A stretch of 64,000 nucleotides of DNA from Nostoc sp. LEGE 06077 (GCF_015207705.1 NZ_JADEWI010000038.1:1-64000), one strand, 5' to 3'; positions 46,547 to 55,897 are shown, numbered from the stretch's first letter. Numbers and translations: made by a program. The notes: generated by a model not told the origin, from the letters alone.

Positions 46547-48340
46547 ATGTGTGGCATTGCTGGTATTCTTACAGTTAATCAATATCAAGAACAATTAGAA
46601 TCTACGATTCAGCGAATGCAACTTGCTTTGCAACATCGGGGGCCAGACGATGCAGGTATTTTTATTGCCCCAGAACGGCAAGCGGCATTAGCTCATACTC
46701 GTCTATCAATTCTTGACCTTAGTAGTGCTGGACATCAGCCGATGTCTACTACTGATAAAAGATATTGGATTACTTTCAACGGTGAAATTTATAACTTTCA
46801 ACAACTGCGACAGGAGCTAATTACTCAAGGCGAAAATTTTAATTCCCAAACAGATACAGAAGTTATTTTAAAACTCTACCAAAGATTTGGTAAGAATTGT
46901 GTTCAGCATATCCGAGGGATGTTTGCCTTTGCCATTTGGGATGATTTTGAAAAAACTTGTTTTTTAGCTCGTGATCCTCTAGGAATTAAACCCCTTTATT
47001 ATTGGCAATCTGGTTCTACATTAATATTTGCTTCTGAACTCAGAACCATTCTCTCTTCTCGCTTACCTGCAATTAATTTAAGCATGGAGGGGTTATATGG
47101 TTATCTGATTAGCGGTTCAGTTCCAGAGCCAAATACGCTGATTGCAGGAGTTCACTGCTTAAATGCAGGTCACTATCTGCATTGGGAGTCTGGTCAATTG
47201 ACGCAAAAACAATATTGGCAATTTGATTTTACTCCCGAAAAAATCACCTTAGAACAAGCCCGTGAAAAAGTGCGAATTGCACTAATTGATTCTATTCAAC
47301 ACCACTTTGTCAGTGATGTACCTGTAGGGGTGTTTTTGAGTGGTGGAATAGATTCTACAACAGTGGTTGCCTTAGCACGTCAAACCCAAACTGGTGTACT
47401 CAAAACTTACTCTATTGGTTTTGAAGAATCTGCATGGAATGAAGGTAAAGTCGCCTCTAAAATTGCTCAAACATTTGAAACTGAGCATAAAGAATATATA
47501 ATTACATCTGCTTTAGGTAAATCATTATTTCCCAAATTTCTAGACACAATTGATCAACCAAGTGTAGATGGTTTTAATACTTTTTGTGTATCTCAATTAG
47601 CTCATGAAGATGGCACAAAAGTTGTTCTTTCAGGTCTAGGAGGAGATGAATTATTTGGGGGTTACGGTTCTTTTCAAAAAATTCCCCAAATGGTTCGCTT
47701 AGGCAGGAAAATTAAAACCCTATATCCTTTAAATATTGGTATTGGGAAGGGCTTAGAATCTTGGAGTAAGTCACCACAACTCAGACGCATAGGAGACTTC
47801 TTACAAGACGTTCCAGATGTAAAAGCTGCTTATCGCAGTTTTCGGGGCATATTTTCTCACCAAGAAGCTGTCACAATAGCACATACATACCTTCCAGAAC
47901 GAGATTTGCCCCTACGTCATAGTCAACATCCAGCTATGTCACTACCTTCTCTTGAAGATGAAGTTAGTTTATTAGAAATTAGCGGCTATATGCGTAATCA
48001 GCTATTAAGAGATAGTGATGTTATGAGTATGTCATGGGGCTTAGAACTAAGAGTGCCACTTGTAGACAGAGTATTGTTAGAAACGATCTCTTCTATACCC
48101 AGTAGTCTGCGCTTAATGCCGCAAAAAAGGTTATTAATTGAATCTGTTTCTGAATTACCAAGTTGGGTTACTAACCAACAAAAACGAGGTTTTTCCTTTC
48201 CTTTTCCCGAATGGATTAATGATGAATGGCATGAATGTTTTACAGGCATGAATTCAGACAAAGATATTCATTTAGGAGTTTGGTATCGTCGCTGGAGTTT
48301 GGCATTATTACAATATTGGTGGGAAAAAATTTCTACCTAA
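46547..48340 (+). CDS. asnB: Asparagine synthetase (glutamine-hydrolysing)-like amidotransferase
   Basis: This 597-residue protein has the N-terminal class II glutaminase with catalytic Cys2 (MCGIAGIL) and LQHRGPDDAG. The ATP-pyrophosphatase synthetase domain carries VFLSGGIDSTTV near residue 263. Both domains are intact. Housekeeping AsnB makes asparagine, but copies inside O-antigen or capsule loci (WbpS-like) amidate uronic acid sugars. The nearby dehydrogenase/aminotransferase/acetyltransferase set hints at an acidic sugar, which makes that role plausible. Sequence alone does not separate the two roles. Confidence 0.9.
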   Translation: MCGIAGILTVNQYQEQLESTIQRMQLALQHRGPDDAGIFIAPERQAALAHTRLSILDLSSAGHQPMSTTDKRYWITFNGEIYNFQQLRQELITQGENFNSQTDTEVILKLYQRFGKNCVQHIRGMFAFAIWDDFEKTCFLARDPLGIKPLYYWQSGSTLIFASELRTILSSRLPAINLSMEGLYGYLISGSVPEPNTLIAGVHCLNAGHYLHWESGQLTQKQYWQFDFTPEKITLEQAREKVRIALIDSIQHHFVSDVPVGVFLSGGIDSTTVVALARQTQTGVLKTYSIGFEESAWNEGKVASKIAQTFETEHKEYIITSALGKSLFPKFLDTIDQPSVDGFNTFCVSQLAHEDGTKVVLSGLGGDELFGGYGSFQKIPQMVRLGRKIKTLYPLNIGIGKGLESWSKSPQLRRIGDFLQDVPDVKAAYRSFRGIFSHQEAVTIAHTYLPERDLPLRHSQHPAMSLPSLEDEVSLLEISGYMRNQLLRDSDVMSMSWGLELRVPLVDRVLLETISSIPSSLRLMPQKRLLIESVSELPSWVTNQQKRGFSFPFPEWINDEWHECFTGMNSDKDIHLGVWYRRWSLALLQYWWEKIST

Positions 48341-48401
48341 TCTCTAGACATTTAGAATAATAAAAAGTTAAAGGTGTTTTCAAGAAAATTAATTAACTCT
48401 G

Positions 48402-49613
48402 ATGAAAACAGTTGCCAAATCATTAAATGTATGTCATGTAGTTGCCAATATTAACGAAAATAGTGGTGGGCCAGCCTATTCAGTAACTAATCTAGCACAA
48501 GCTTTATCTGAGCAAGGAATTTGCCCTCATTTATTTACCCTTGACTATCAAGGACATGGGAAACAAGTCGCTACGAAAAATGTAAATCTCCACAGTTACA
48601 CTGCAACAAAATTAGCAAAATATCTACGTGGATTTCAGCCAAGTGCTAACCAAGCTTTACACCAGTTGGCAGCAACAGAATTAGATTTAATTCATAATCA
48701 CGGGCTTTGGATGTTTCCTAACTTTTATGCCCGGCAAGCTGCCACAAGGAATAACCTACCATTACTTATTTCTCCTAGAGGGATGCTAGAACCTTGGTCT
48801 TTAAGGAATAGTTGGTTTAAAAAACTACCTGCGTGGTTTCTGTATGAACAACAGAACCTCCAAAAAGCGATCGCCTTCCATGCAACTTCCCCAGAAGAAG
48901 CAAATTCCCTTCGCCAACTCAATTTTCACCAACCTATCGCTGTAATTCCAAATGGAGTCAGCATTCCTAACCTTGACAATCAACCTAGTCGAGAAGTTTT
49001 AGTCAGCCTATTTCCCCAATTAGCTGGCCAAAAATGGCTACTTTTTTTATCTAGAATTCATCCCAAAAAAGGTCTAGATAACTTATTATTCGTCTGGAAA
49101 ACACTAGTAAAACAATTTCCTGACTGGCATTTGATCATTGCTGGGTCTGACTTAATCGGCTATCAATCCAAATTAGAAGAGCTAACAGCAACATTACAAT
49201 TGCAGCCACAAGTGACATTTACTGGTATGCTATCTGGAGAGCAGAAAGCCTGTGCGCTCAGTAATGCGGATTTATTCGTTCTACCAACTCATTCAGAAAA
49301 TTTTGGAATTGCAATTGCCGAGTCTTTAGCTTATGGTGTACCTGTAATTACCACAAAAGGCGCGCCCTGGCAGGATTTAGAAACATATAGCTGTGGTTGG
49401 TGGGTTGAGATTAGCCAGCCAGCTCTCACAAATGCTTTGGTAGAAGCAATGGAGATGTCTTTGAGTGAACGACAAGCAATGGGTGTTAAAGGTAAAAATT
49501 TAGTTAAAGCCAAATACTCTTGGGAGGCGATCGCCAAAGATATGGCCAATGTTTACCAGTGGATTCTTGCTGGTGGTGAAATCCCTAGTTGTGTTCAGTT
49601 TTATTCCGCTTAA
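48402..49613 (+). CDS. GT4-family glycosyltransferase
   Basis: This 403-residue enzyme has the acceptor loop VVANINENSGGPAYSVTNLAQAL, donor opening LLFLSRIHPKKGLDNLLFVW, and Ex7E motif SENFGIAIAESLAYGVPVITT (near residue 298). The acceptor half also has LISPRGMLEPWSLRNSWFKK, common in WcaL/WbaZ-like enzymes of polysaccharide loci. It ends ten bases before the TTG start of the next transferase, whose ribosome-binding site starts at its stop codon. Confidence 0.91.
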   Translation: MKTVAKSLNVCHVVANINENSGGPAYSVTNLAQALSEQGICPHLFTLDYQGHGKQVATKNVNLHSYTATKLAKYLRGFQPSANQALHQLAATELDLIHNHGLWMFPNFYARQAATRNNLPLLISPRGMLEPWSLRNSWFKKLPAWFLYEQQNLQKAIAFHATSPEEANSLRQLNFHQPIAVIPNGVSIPNLDNQPSREVLVSLFPQLAGQKWLLFLSRIHPKKGLDNLLFVWKTLVKQFPDWHLIIAGSDLIGYQSKLEELTATLQLQPQVTFTGMLSGEQKACALSNADLFVLPTHSENFGIAIAESLAYGVPVITTKGAPWQDLETYSCGWWVEISQPALTNALVEAMEMSLSERQAMGVKGKNLVKAKYSWEAIAKDMANVYQWILAGGEIPSCVQFYSA

Positions 49614-49618
49614 GGAGG
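49614..49618 (+). promoter_or_regulatory. Strong ribosome-binding site deciding a TTG start
   Basis: GGAGG lies five bases before TTG 49624 and directly after the upstream stop codon. This makes TTG 49624 the likely start of the next gene rather than an in-frame ATG at 49549, which lies inside the upstream gene and would add 25 residues ahead of the first Rossmann strand. Confidence 0.7.
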
Positions 49619-49623
49619 TAGGC

Positions 49624-50775
49624 TTGATTATTACCATTGCTACAGGCCCCTGGCTACCTATTCCGACTCTACAGGGAGGAGCGCATCACCGTCTTTGGCA
49701 GGGCTTGGCCGAAGAATTTGCGGCCGCTGGTCATCAAGTAACTATCTTATGTCGTGCGTATCCAGGACAACCTCCCACAGAAACCATCAATGGTGTGAGA
49801 TATATCCGTCGCGGTGGCTTTTCTCAAAGTCCTAATATCTGGTTAGACTTACTCAAAGATTTAGCTTACGCTCTACAAACATTTCCCACCTTACCGTCTG
49901 CCGATATTTTGGTGATCAATGATTTTTGGCTACCTGTGTTTGCACCACTACGTAATCAAGTTGGCAAAATTGTCATCAGTGTTGGCCGATTTCCTAAAGG
50001 ACAATACCCTTTATATCGTCGTGCAGACCGCTTTACTGTGTTGTCAGAGTCGATTTGGCAAGGAATCGCACAACAGTATCCAGCAGCAATTCCACGTATG
50101 CGATTAATTCCTAACCCAGTGGATACTCGCGTTTTTTCTCCATCTACACAAAATCGGACAGATAGTGCAGAGAAGATAATTTTATATGTGGGAAGAATTC
50201 ATCCAGAAAAAGGAATTCATCTGCTGATAGAGGCGTTTTCTATCCTGGCACAGCAAATGTCTCAAGTGAAATTGAGGATGATTGGGCCAAGTAAAGGCAG
50301 TCAAGGTGGTGGAGGTGAAAATTATTTAAATCAACTGAAACTGCAAGCAAAGGGATTAAATGTAGAATTTCTAGACCCAATTTTTGACCCGAAGAAATTG
50401 GTAGAAATATATCGACAAGCTGATGTATTTTGTTATCCTTCCTTGGCAGAAAAGGGTGAAGCTTTTCCCATTGCCCCTTTAGAAGCAATGGCAACTGGTT
50501 TAGTACCAATAGTTTCTAATTTAAGCTGTTTTCAGGATTATATCAAAAATGAAGAAACAGGATTTTTCTTTGAACATCATAGTCCAGCCGCAGCCCAAAA
50601 TCTAGCCACAGTAATGGCATCGGTGATTCAGAATTCAAAGATAAGATATCAAATCAGTCTTAAAACTAGTCAGAAAGCATTGGAGTTTAGTTATCAGCGT
50701 ATTGCCCGTTTATACCTAGCTGATTTTGAGGATTTAATTAGTAATCAAACTATCAATAGTAGTTTACCAGTATAG
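49624..50775 (+). CDS. GT4-family glycosyltransferase, TTG start
   Basis: This 383-residue enzyme begins LIITIATGPWLPIPTLQGGAHH, with the acceptor loop glycine pair close to the start. ILYVGRIHPEKGIHLLIEAF opens the donor domain and the Ex7E motif lies in KGEAFPIAPLEAMATGLVPIVSN. The TTG start is chosen because of the GGAGG site five bases upstream. It is complete, and the donor is unknown. Confidence 0.9.
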   Translation: MIITIATGPWLPIPTLQGGAHHRLWQGLAEEFAAAGHQVTILCRAYPGQPPTETINGVRYIRRGGFSQSPNIWLDLLKDLAYALQTFPTLPSADILVINDFWLPVFAPLRNQVGKIVISVGRFPKGQYPLYRRADRFTVLSESIWQGIAQQYPAAIPRMRLIPNPVDTRVFSPSTQNRTDSAEKIILYVGRIHPEKGIHLLIEAFSILAQQMSQVKLRMIGPSKGSQGGGGENYLNQLKLQAKGLNVEFLDPIFDPKKLVEIYRQADVFCYPSLAEKGEAFPIAPLEAMATGLVPIVSNLSCFQDYIKNEETGFFFEHHSPAAAQNLATVMASVIQNSKIRYQISLKTSQKALEFSYQRIARLYLADFEDLISNQTINSSLPV

Positions 50776-50855
50776 CAGTCTTAATTTGTTGGATAAAATT
50801 AATTCATAGAGCATAGGAAACAGGAAGTAGGAAAACAACTTATGTAATCAATTTT

Positions 50856-51644
50856 ATGATAGAAGAAATTACGCCACTCATCCTGACATATAGCGAAGCA
50901 CCAAATATTGCTCGCACGCTACAAAAATTGAATTGGGCAACTGCAATAGTAGTTATTGATAGTTACAGCACTGATGCAACTTTAGAAATTTTGGGTTCTT
51001 ATCCCCAGGTACAAATATTTCAAAGAAAGTTTGATTCCTTTGCTGGGCAGTGCAATTATGGATTAACAAAAATTTCGTCTCAGTGGGTACTTTCACTAGA
51101 TGCTGATTATATATTAACTGATGAGTTAATTCGGGAAATTCAAGCACTGCAAGTAGATTCAGATGTAAATAGTTACAGCGTCAGATTCAAGTATTGTGTC
51201 TTTGGTAAACCTTTGCGTGGTACACTGCTACCACCGCGTAAAGTCCTTTACAAGAGAGAAAAAGCAATTTACCAAAATGATGGTCATGCCCACCGAGTTT
51301 GGGTAGATGGTAAATCTGCAATGCTATCTGCATATATTCATCATGATGATCAAAAACCCTTAAGTCGTTGGCTGTGGGCGCAGGATCGTTATATGGTAAT
51401 TGAAGTAAACAAACTATTAGAAACACCAATACAAGAATTAAGTTGGAGCGATCGCATCCGTAAGCAAAAAATTCTTGCTCCCTTTATTATATTGTTTTAT
51501 TGCTTAATTCTCAAAGGTGGCATTCTTGATGGTTGGGAAGGTTGGTACTATGCCTTCCAACGTGTATTGGCAGAAATTCTTCTCGCTACTCGTTTGATTG
51601 AAGCGGAAAAGTTAAGCTTACGTACGCATCATAAAATGAACTAA
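50856..51644 (+). CDS. GT2-family glycosyltransferase, WaaE/KdtX-like
   Basis: This 262-residue enzyme starts TPLILTYSEAPNIARTLQKL and has AIVVIDSYSTDATLEIL, DSFAGQCNYGL and a DxD-type site in VLSLDADYILTDEL (near residue 80). The pattern resembles WaaE/LgtF beta-glucosyltransferases. It is the last gene of the polysaccharide run, 48 bases before a bidirectional terminator. Confidence 0.88.
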   Translation: MIEEITPLILTYSEAPNIARTLQKLNWATAIVVIDSYSTDATLEILGSYPQVQIFQRKFDSFAGQCNYGLTKISSQWVLSLDADYILTDELIREIQALQVDSDVNSYSVRFKYCVFGKPLRGTLLPPRKVLYKREKAIYQNDGHAHRVWVDGKSAMLSAYIHHDDQKPLSRWLWAQDRYMVIEVNKLLETPIQELSWSDRIRKQKILAPFIILFYCLILKGGILDGWEGWYYAFQRVLAEILLATRLIEAEKLSLRTHHKMN

Positions 51645-51691
51645 AAAGTATTATTTTTATACCTCTTCTCCTCAGTGGAGGCGATGATGAT

Positions 51692-51726
51692 AAAAAACAG
51701 CCTGTAGGTAAACTCACAGGCTGTTT
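51692..51726. terminator. Bidirectional rho-independent terminator
   Basis: AAAAAACAGCCTGT and ACAGGCTGTTTT pair in a long perfect stem (AACAGCCTGT/ACAGGCTGTT at its core) with a ten-base loop and A/T tracts on both sides. It ends the plus-strand polysaccharide transcript and, read the other way, the minus-strand transcript whose last gene ends at 51747. Confidence 0.85.
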
Positions 51727-51746
51727 TCCAAGATGACTAAATTATG

Positions 51747-54140
51747 TTAGTTAGGCGCTCTGACACCATTTTTCCCTAATGCAGAATAGTCAGAGGACGG
51801 GAAGAGGCTATCTTGGCCAGTTACTCTATAATCAAATCCCTGAATTGGGACGATTTGTTTATAGGTAATCTCCTTAGAAGGATCGGGTGACGTTCTGCCA
51901 TTTTTGCCATAGGCATCTGTATAAATTACAGAAGATGGAGAATTATTAAAAGCCAGTCCGGAAAAGTGACTTTCTATACCCACTGTTCCGCGGAAAGGTG
52001 AACGAGGATCATCCCACACTACTTTGCTACCAGCCGCCAGGGTTTCTTGGCATGATAATGTCTTAGCAAGAGGATGATCTGGAAGATAACACAAATCTAC
52101 TGTTCTGCCGATCTTCGTTGTAGAAGAAGCATCATAAAAACGCGCAGGATTTGTGACTCTAAAGTAAAAATCACCGCGGACGAACTCTGTTAGCCAGTAT
52201 TCAAATGTTCTTTTTTGAACTAAGGAAGATTGTTCGTCTTGAGAGCCACGCGCATAGCAATCCTTTGTAGGAATCGCACGATGAGCGCCATCTGTTGGCT
52301 GGTTGAGTGGGTTCGGCGTAATACCAGAGGCCAAGAATGCGTCACAATAAGTTGCTTCAGGTTCTTTGAACTCTCCAGGCGTACCAAACAAGCCAAACTG
52401 TTTGACGTTAAAAGGTTGTTGTCCATCGCATTTACCGGCCACAAACATCTCATGTGCCGTATTTGTGAGCGCATCGGGTGAATGCGAACCCATATGTATT
52501 TTCACAACTACATCACATTTTGTAGTGTTACTGCTATTGTTAGCACTGTACATAGTCCAGTTATTGGCAACAAAAACCTTATGGCCAAAGTGGTCTTCAT
52601 GTCTGGGATGAGCTGGATCATTAATTGCGTGCTGTTCGTTGATATAGCCGAAAGCTGGCATACCCGCAGTAGTAAACACTTCTGAACTGAGTGGGTTATC
52701 GCCATGCTCATGACCATAGGTACAATAAGTATTGGTCTCTGGGTTGAAATCCACTGGTGGGTGCCAAGTTGGGTAGGTTTTATTATCGTCAGCTTTCACC
52801 CAATAAGTATCGTGCATCCACTTTGGACATTCCCAAGTTTTTCCAGGAGACCATAGACCGTATGATTTCGCTAGTATCGCAGAACTTGTAGGAAGCAAAT
52901 CTTTTGTCCGCACAGGGCTACCAGCAATTGGTATCACAGGTGCAGGTTTGTTGATCATAACGGTAGATTGCCATTTCTGTATCTGGTCAATTGTTTGCGT
53001 TGTATCCTTAGCCCAGAAAGCAAACCAATTAAAACGCATTGTGCTGTTGGTGCCTGGGAACCTGATAACTAGGTTTTGTTTGTCTTTGGCAAGGTCTGTA
53101 TTCAAAGGACAAGGAACGGTACGGTAGGTTGATACAGAACCGGTACTGTTGATGGTACATGTTCCCAACAAAGTACCACTAGCCGAGCCTAAGCGGACTT
53201 CAACAACGTTAGTGCCTGAAGCCAAAGCAACGCGGAGCATCAGTGCTTCCACGCCACTGCCTAAATCAATGTTGTTGTAGACTGCATAGTTGCCACTTGA
53301 AGTATTCGACAGTTCTTGGGTCTGTACACCAGGTGAAAGGAAAAATGGATCTTCACTGTTTTCAAAATAATCTCCCCAAACTTTTGTTACCCCCACACTG
53401 GAAGAAAACTTGAGAGCATCTACACGCTGAAATACTGGCCAAGGAGCGAGCGCACTCGATGGAATGGTCGATGTCGATGTTGGTGTGGGTGTTGGTGTGG
53501 GTGTTGGTGTGGGTGTGGGTGTTGGTGTGGGTGTTGGTGTTGGTGTTGGTGTTGGTGTGGGTGTTGGTGTTGGTGTTGATTGGGCAGCAGCAACAAAATT
53601 AATGTCACGGAAATAGTTTGTATTCAGGTAAGAATTATTGGGGAACGCACCTACAGTCGTGTTAAAAACCCCACTGTTAACTGCCAATGAACTCAAGTTA
53701 CCATTGAGTATGGTGTTAATAAATCCACCAATTGTAGCTGCATAATAAGCATTAGTGTTGACAGAGACCACATAGGTCGTATTCGCTTGAATATTCAGTG
53801 GTGTATTTAGAGCCTGTTGCTGCCAACCAGAATCAGTCTCGTTAGTAAAAGTAACGCTACTCAGCTGAGTTCCTGTTGCCGACCAGATTCTGCCGATGTG
53901 AGTTCCCGTCTCGTTAGAAGCTTTCCAGTAGCGAATGGCGTTAATTTGTCCGTCTGTAGCACTGCGGAATTTCATGCCTAATTCATAGGGAACTCCATCA
54001 GTCTTGAAAGTACTAGGAACTTGAGTTGTTAAAACTGTTTGACCAGTAGTGGTCGTTTGTGCATAAATTACGCCAGAGAAGCTTAAAAGCAGCGAAAGAG
54101 CAGCGAGTAAGCAAAACTTGATATATTTAATCTTCTTCAT
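51747..54140 (-). CDS. Secreted DUF4082, Thr-Pro linker, CBM6-like and His-rich domain protein
   Basis: This 797-residue protein has a signal peptide (about 1-27, ending IYAQT). A DUF4082 domain (about 35-185) closely resembles those of the 1265-residue protein at 28403, and a Thr-Pro repeat linker spans about 192-225. A beta-sandwich region (230-375) with VEVRLGSASGTLLGTC and MRFNWFAFW fits a CBM6-like carbohydrate module. The remaining 420 residues are rich in His, Cys, Trp and Tyr (YGHEHGDNP, HPRHEDHFGHK) and match no family I know. It follows a small secreted-protein gene by six bases without its own ribosome-binding site. An extracellular glycan-binding role is inferred. Confidence 0.82.
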   Translation of the reverse strand: MKKIKYIKFCLLAALSLLLSFSGVIYAQTTTTGQTVLTTQVPSTFKTDGVPYELGMKFRSATDGQINAIRYWKASNETGTHIGRIWSATGTQLSSVTFTNETDSGWQQQALNTPLNIQANTTYVVSVNTNAYYAATIGGFINTILNGNLSSLAVNSGVFNTTVGAFPNNSYLNTNYFRDINFVAAAQSTPTPTPTPTPTPTPTPTPTPTPTPTPTPTPTPTSTSTIPSSALAPWPVFQRVDALKFSSSVGVTKVWGDYFENSEDPFFLSPGVQTQELSNTSSGNYAVYNNIDLGSGVEALMLRVALASGTNVVEVRLGSASGTLLGTCTINSTGSVSTYRTVPCPLNTDLAKDKQNLVIRFPGTNSTMRFNWFAFWAKDTTQTIDQIQKWQSTVMINKPAPVIPIAGSPVRTKDLLPTSSAILAKSYGLWSPGKTWECPKWMHDTYWVKADDNKTYPTWHPPVDFNPETNTYCTYGHEHGDNPLSSEVFTTAGMPAFGYINEQHAINDPAHPRHEDHFGHKVFVANNWTMYSANNSSNTTKCDVVVKIHMGSHSPDALTNTAHEMFVAGKCDGQQPFNVKQFGLFGTPGEFKEPEATYCDAFLASGITPNPLNQPTDGAHRAIPTKDCYARGSQDEQSSLVQKRTFEYWLTEFVRGDFYFRVTNPARFYDASSTTKIGRTVDLCYLPDHPLAKTLSCQETLAAGSKVVWDDPRSPFRGTVGIESHFSGLAFNNSPSSVIYTDAYGKNGRTSPDPSKEITYKQIVPIQGFDYRVTGQDSLFPSSDYSALGKNGVRAPN
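53479..53577 (-). repeat. Hexanucleotide repeat encoding the Thr-Pro linker
   Basis: About sixteen tandem GTTGGT/GTGGGT units (plus-strand reading) encode alternating Thr and Pro. The six-base unit preserves frame, so linker length could vary between strains without disrupting the protein. Confidence 0.8.
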
Positions 54141-54146
54141 AATTAT

Positions 54147-54506
54147 TTAGCAATTGACGCTTTCTGCTGTGACACTAAAGTTAGTTCTGGCAGTGCCTGT
54201 CTCTTTAGCAGCACTATCTACAAGCATTTCTTCACTGTAAGCAAGGCTATTTGACCCTGATCGATACACAGGAAATTTCATGGTCACACTAGCTTGGTTA
54301 TGCTTCGGTAAAGTTGCGTTCTGCGTCAATTGCTTATTTGTCAGAAATTTATGGAGACTCAAATTCCATTTCTGAACATATTTGTTGTTGCTTTGATTGG
54401 TTGGGAAGAGATTAGCTCTACAACTGAAAATAGAGCAAAAAAAAGCAACAGAAACAACAGGAGCAGTTGATTCTGCTACTGTCACAAGGTCATTGAAAAG
54501 TTTCAT
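54147..54506 (-). CDS. Small probable secreted protein, function unknown
   Basis: This 119-residue product starts at ATG 54506, preceded by AGAGG. The first 30 residues include a hydrophobic stretch (APVVSVAFFCSIFSC) that fits a signal peptide or anchor. The body is polar and basic, with ASVTMKFPVYRSGSNSLAYS and a C-terminal FSVTAESVNC. I recognise no family. Its stop lies six bases before the start of the DUF4082 secreted protein, which has no ribosome-binding site of its own, so the two are probably translationally coupled. Confidence 0.6.
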   Translation of the reverse strand: MKLFNDLVTVAESTAPVVSVAFFCSIFSCRANLFPTNQSNNKYVQKWNLSLHKFLTNKQLTQNATLPKHNQASVTMKFPVYRSGSNSLAYSEEMLVDSAAKETGTARTNFSVTAESVNC

Positions 54507-55354
54507 AGAACCTCTTAGCCTGATTATCTTTATATCGGGAACACAACTTCTATCTAACAATTTAGAAGCATTGGGAAATGAACACTGAAATAGTTGTTGG
54601 GCGATCGCTTCCCTAAGTAAGCTCTAGAGCTTATCTTGAGAATAAACTGAACATACAATCTTAAGTTGCGACTAACACGCAGTTAAGTTAACAAAGAAAC
54701 TTGGCTCTTAGTTATAAGAACTGAGTTGCATATTAAGATTGCACGAATTAAGCAAATTTTGAGAACAGTCATCAAGGGTACCTCCTCACTAAATCAGAAT
54801 ACTTCATATTCTGCCTGAGTAAATTTACCATAAATTCATATATCGTCAAGCAAATCTTGGTGGATATACGTTAATTTAATTGCATTCAAAAATCTTATAT
54901 GTTGATCTGGTAGGCTTTTCAAGTAAAATTATGAAATTTAAATTAACTACATCAACCTCAGAAAATTTAGCCTTGGTAACACACAGTTCAATTGGATTTC
55001 TTGCCATTCTATTTGATTTTCCAACAAAGTAGCGGGAAATAGACTTGTTGGTAACTCATGGAAAATTAATTGTCATATTCTATTTTTCTGCAAGCGGATG
55101 GTAGACTGGTTCGAGAAGATAATCAGTCCCAACTATGAGAATTTAGATAAAATTTTTGAAGCGTTAAATAACAGGATAGTTGGCTTGTTTTAGGCAATTT
55201 TATCCTGAACTGATTCGGACAAAACATTTGAACCTCAAGCTATTTCTATATTTGGTAACACTACAAAACGAGAAAAACTCACAGTTTAATTTCCTTGGTA
55301 ATACCGATAACAGCTATGTTTTATTGTTTACTCAACTATTTATTAGCTTGATAT
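54507..55354. other. 0.85-kb region without a recognised gene
   Basis: This holds the upstream region of the small secreted-protein gene on the minus strand and one HIP1 octamer near 54602. A 62-codon plus-strand frame at 55180-55368 runs into the WcaF pseudogene in another frame and has no family features. I see no other structure. Confidence 0.5.
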
Positions 55355-55897
55355 ATGCAGTTAGATAATTACACTCTTGGTACTTATACTCCAGGCGCAC
55401 CCTTATGGAAATAAATGTTGTGGTATTTCCTGGGTTCTCCTTTGGTACAAAATGGGTGCTTAAAACTGTCTCCGGCTTAAAAGTGTTGTTAATCCGCAGT
55501 TTTGGAGCGCCAATGGGTCGGAAACTTCACATCACACCACGAGTAGGAATTAGGTTTGTCCGGCTACTAACTGTAGGTGACTAGATTTGCATTGGGGAAG
55601 ATGCTTGGATCGATAATCTGGCGGCTGTAACCATCGAAAGCCATGTGTGCATATCTGAAGGGATTTATCTTTGCACAAGCAAGCATAACTGGAGTCATCC
55701 CGACTTTAAATTAATTACTGCCCCAATCCACATTCTAGAAAGTAGCTGGATTGCTGCTAAATTGAGTAGTTAGCCCAGGAATTACTATTGGGAAGGGTGC
55801 GGTATTGACTCTGTGTGGAGTTACAGGACGTTTTTTAGAAGCTATGACAATCTAAGTCGGGAATCCCGCCCAACCGATTAAGCAGCGTAAGATTTAA
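55355..55897 (+). pseudogene. Broken WcaF-type hexapeptide acetyltransferase
   Basis: Reading across frames restores a full WcaF-like acetyltransferase of about 180 residues. It starts MQLDNYTLGTYTPGAPLW (ATG 55355) and continues MLWYFLGSPLVQNG, GEDAWIDNLAAVTIESHVCI, KHNWSHPDFKLITAPI, ESSWIAAK, PGITIGKGAVLT and VGNPAQPIKQRK (stop near 55895). In-frame stops lie at 55412 (TAA where Gln is expected), 55582 (TAG where Tyr or Trp is expected) and 55853 (TAA). Frameshifts occur near 55478 and 55770. The active His of KHNW survives. Three stops and two shifts make sequencing error unlikely. WcaF enzymes O-acetylate colanic-acid-like glycans, so this is probably a lost decoration step of a surface polysaccharide. 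Confidence 0.88.

Noticed and set aside
49549-49623. ATG start of the GT4 gene inside the upstream gene
   Set aside because: The GGAGG site five bases before TTG 49624 and the position of the first Rossmann strand favour the shorter protein.
52366-52685. Cluster of short plus-strand frames over the His-rich domain
   Set aside because: They are antisense to a long intact gene with a signal peptide, and overlap each other in several frames.
53470-53580. CRISPR-like or satellite array
   Set aside because: The tandem units have no spacers and encode a Thr-Pro linker in frame.
55180-55368. 62-codon plus-strand frame before the WcaF pseudogene
   Set aside because: No family features or ribosome-binding site; its end overlaps the pseudogene start in another frame.
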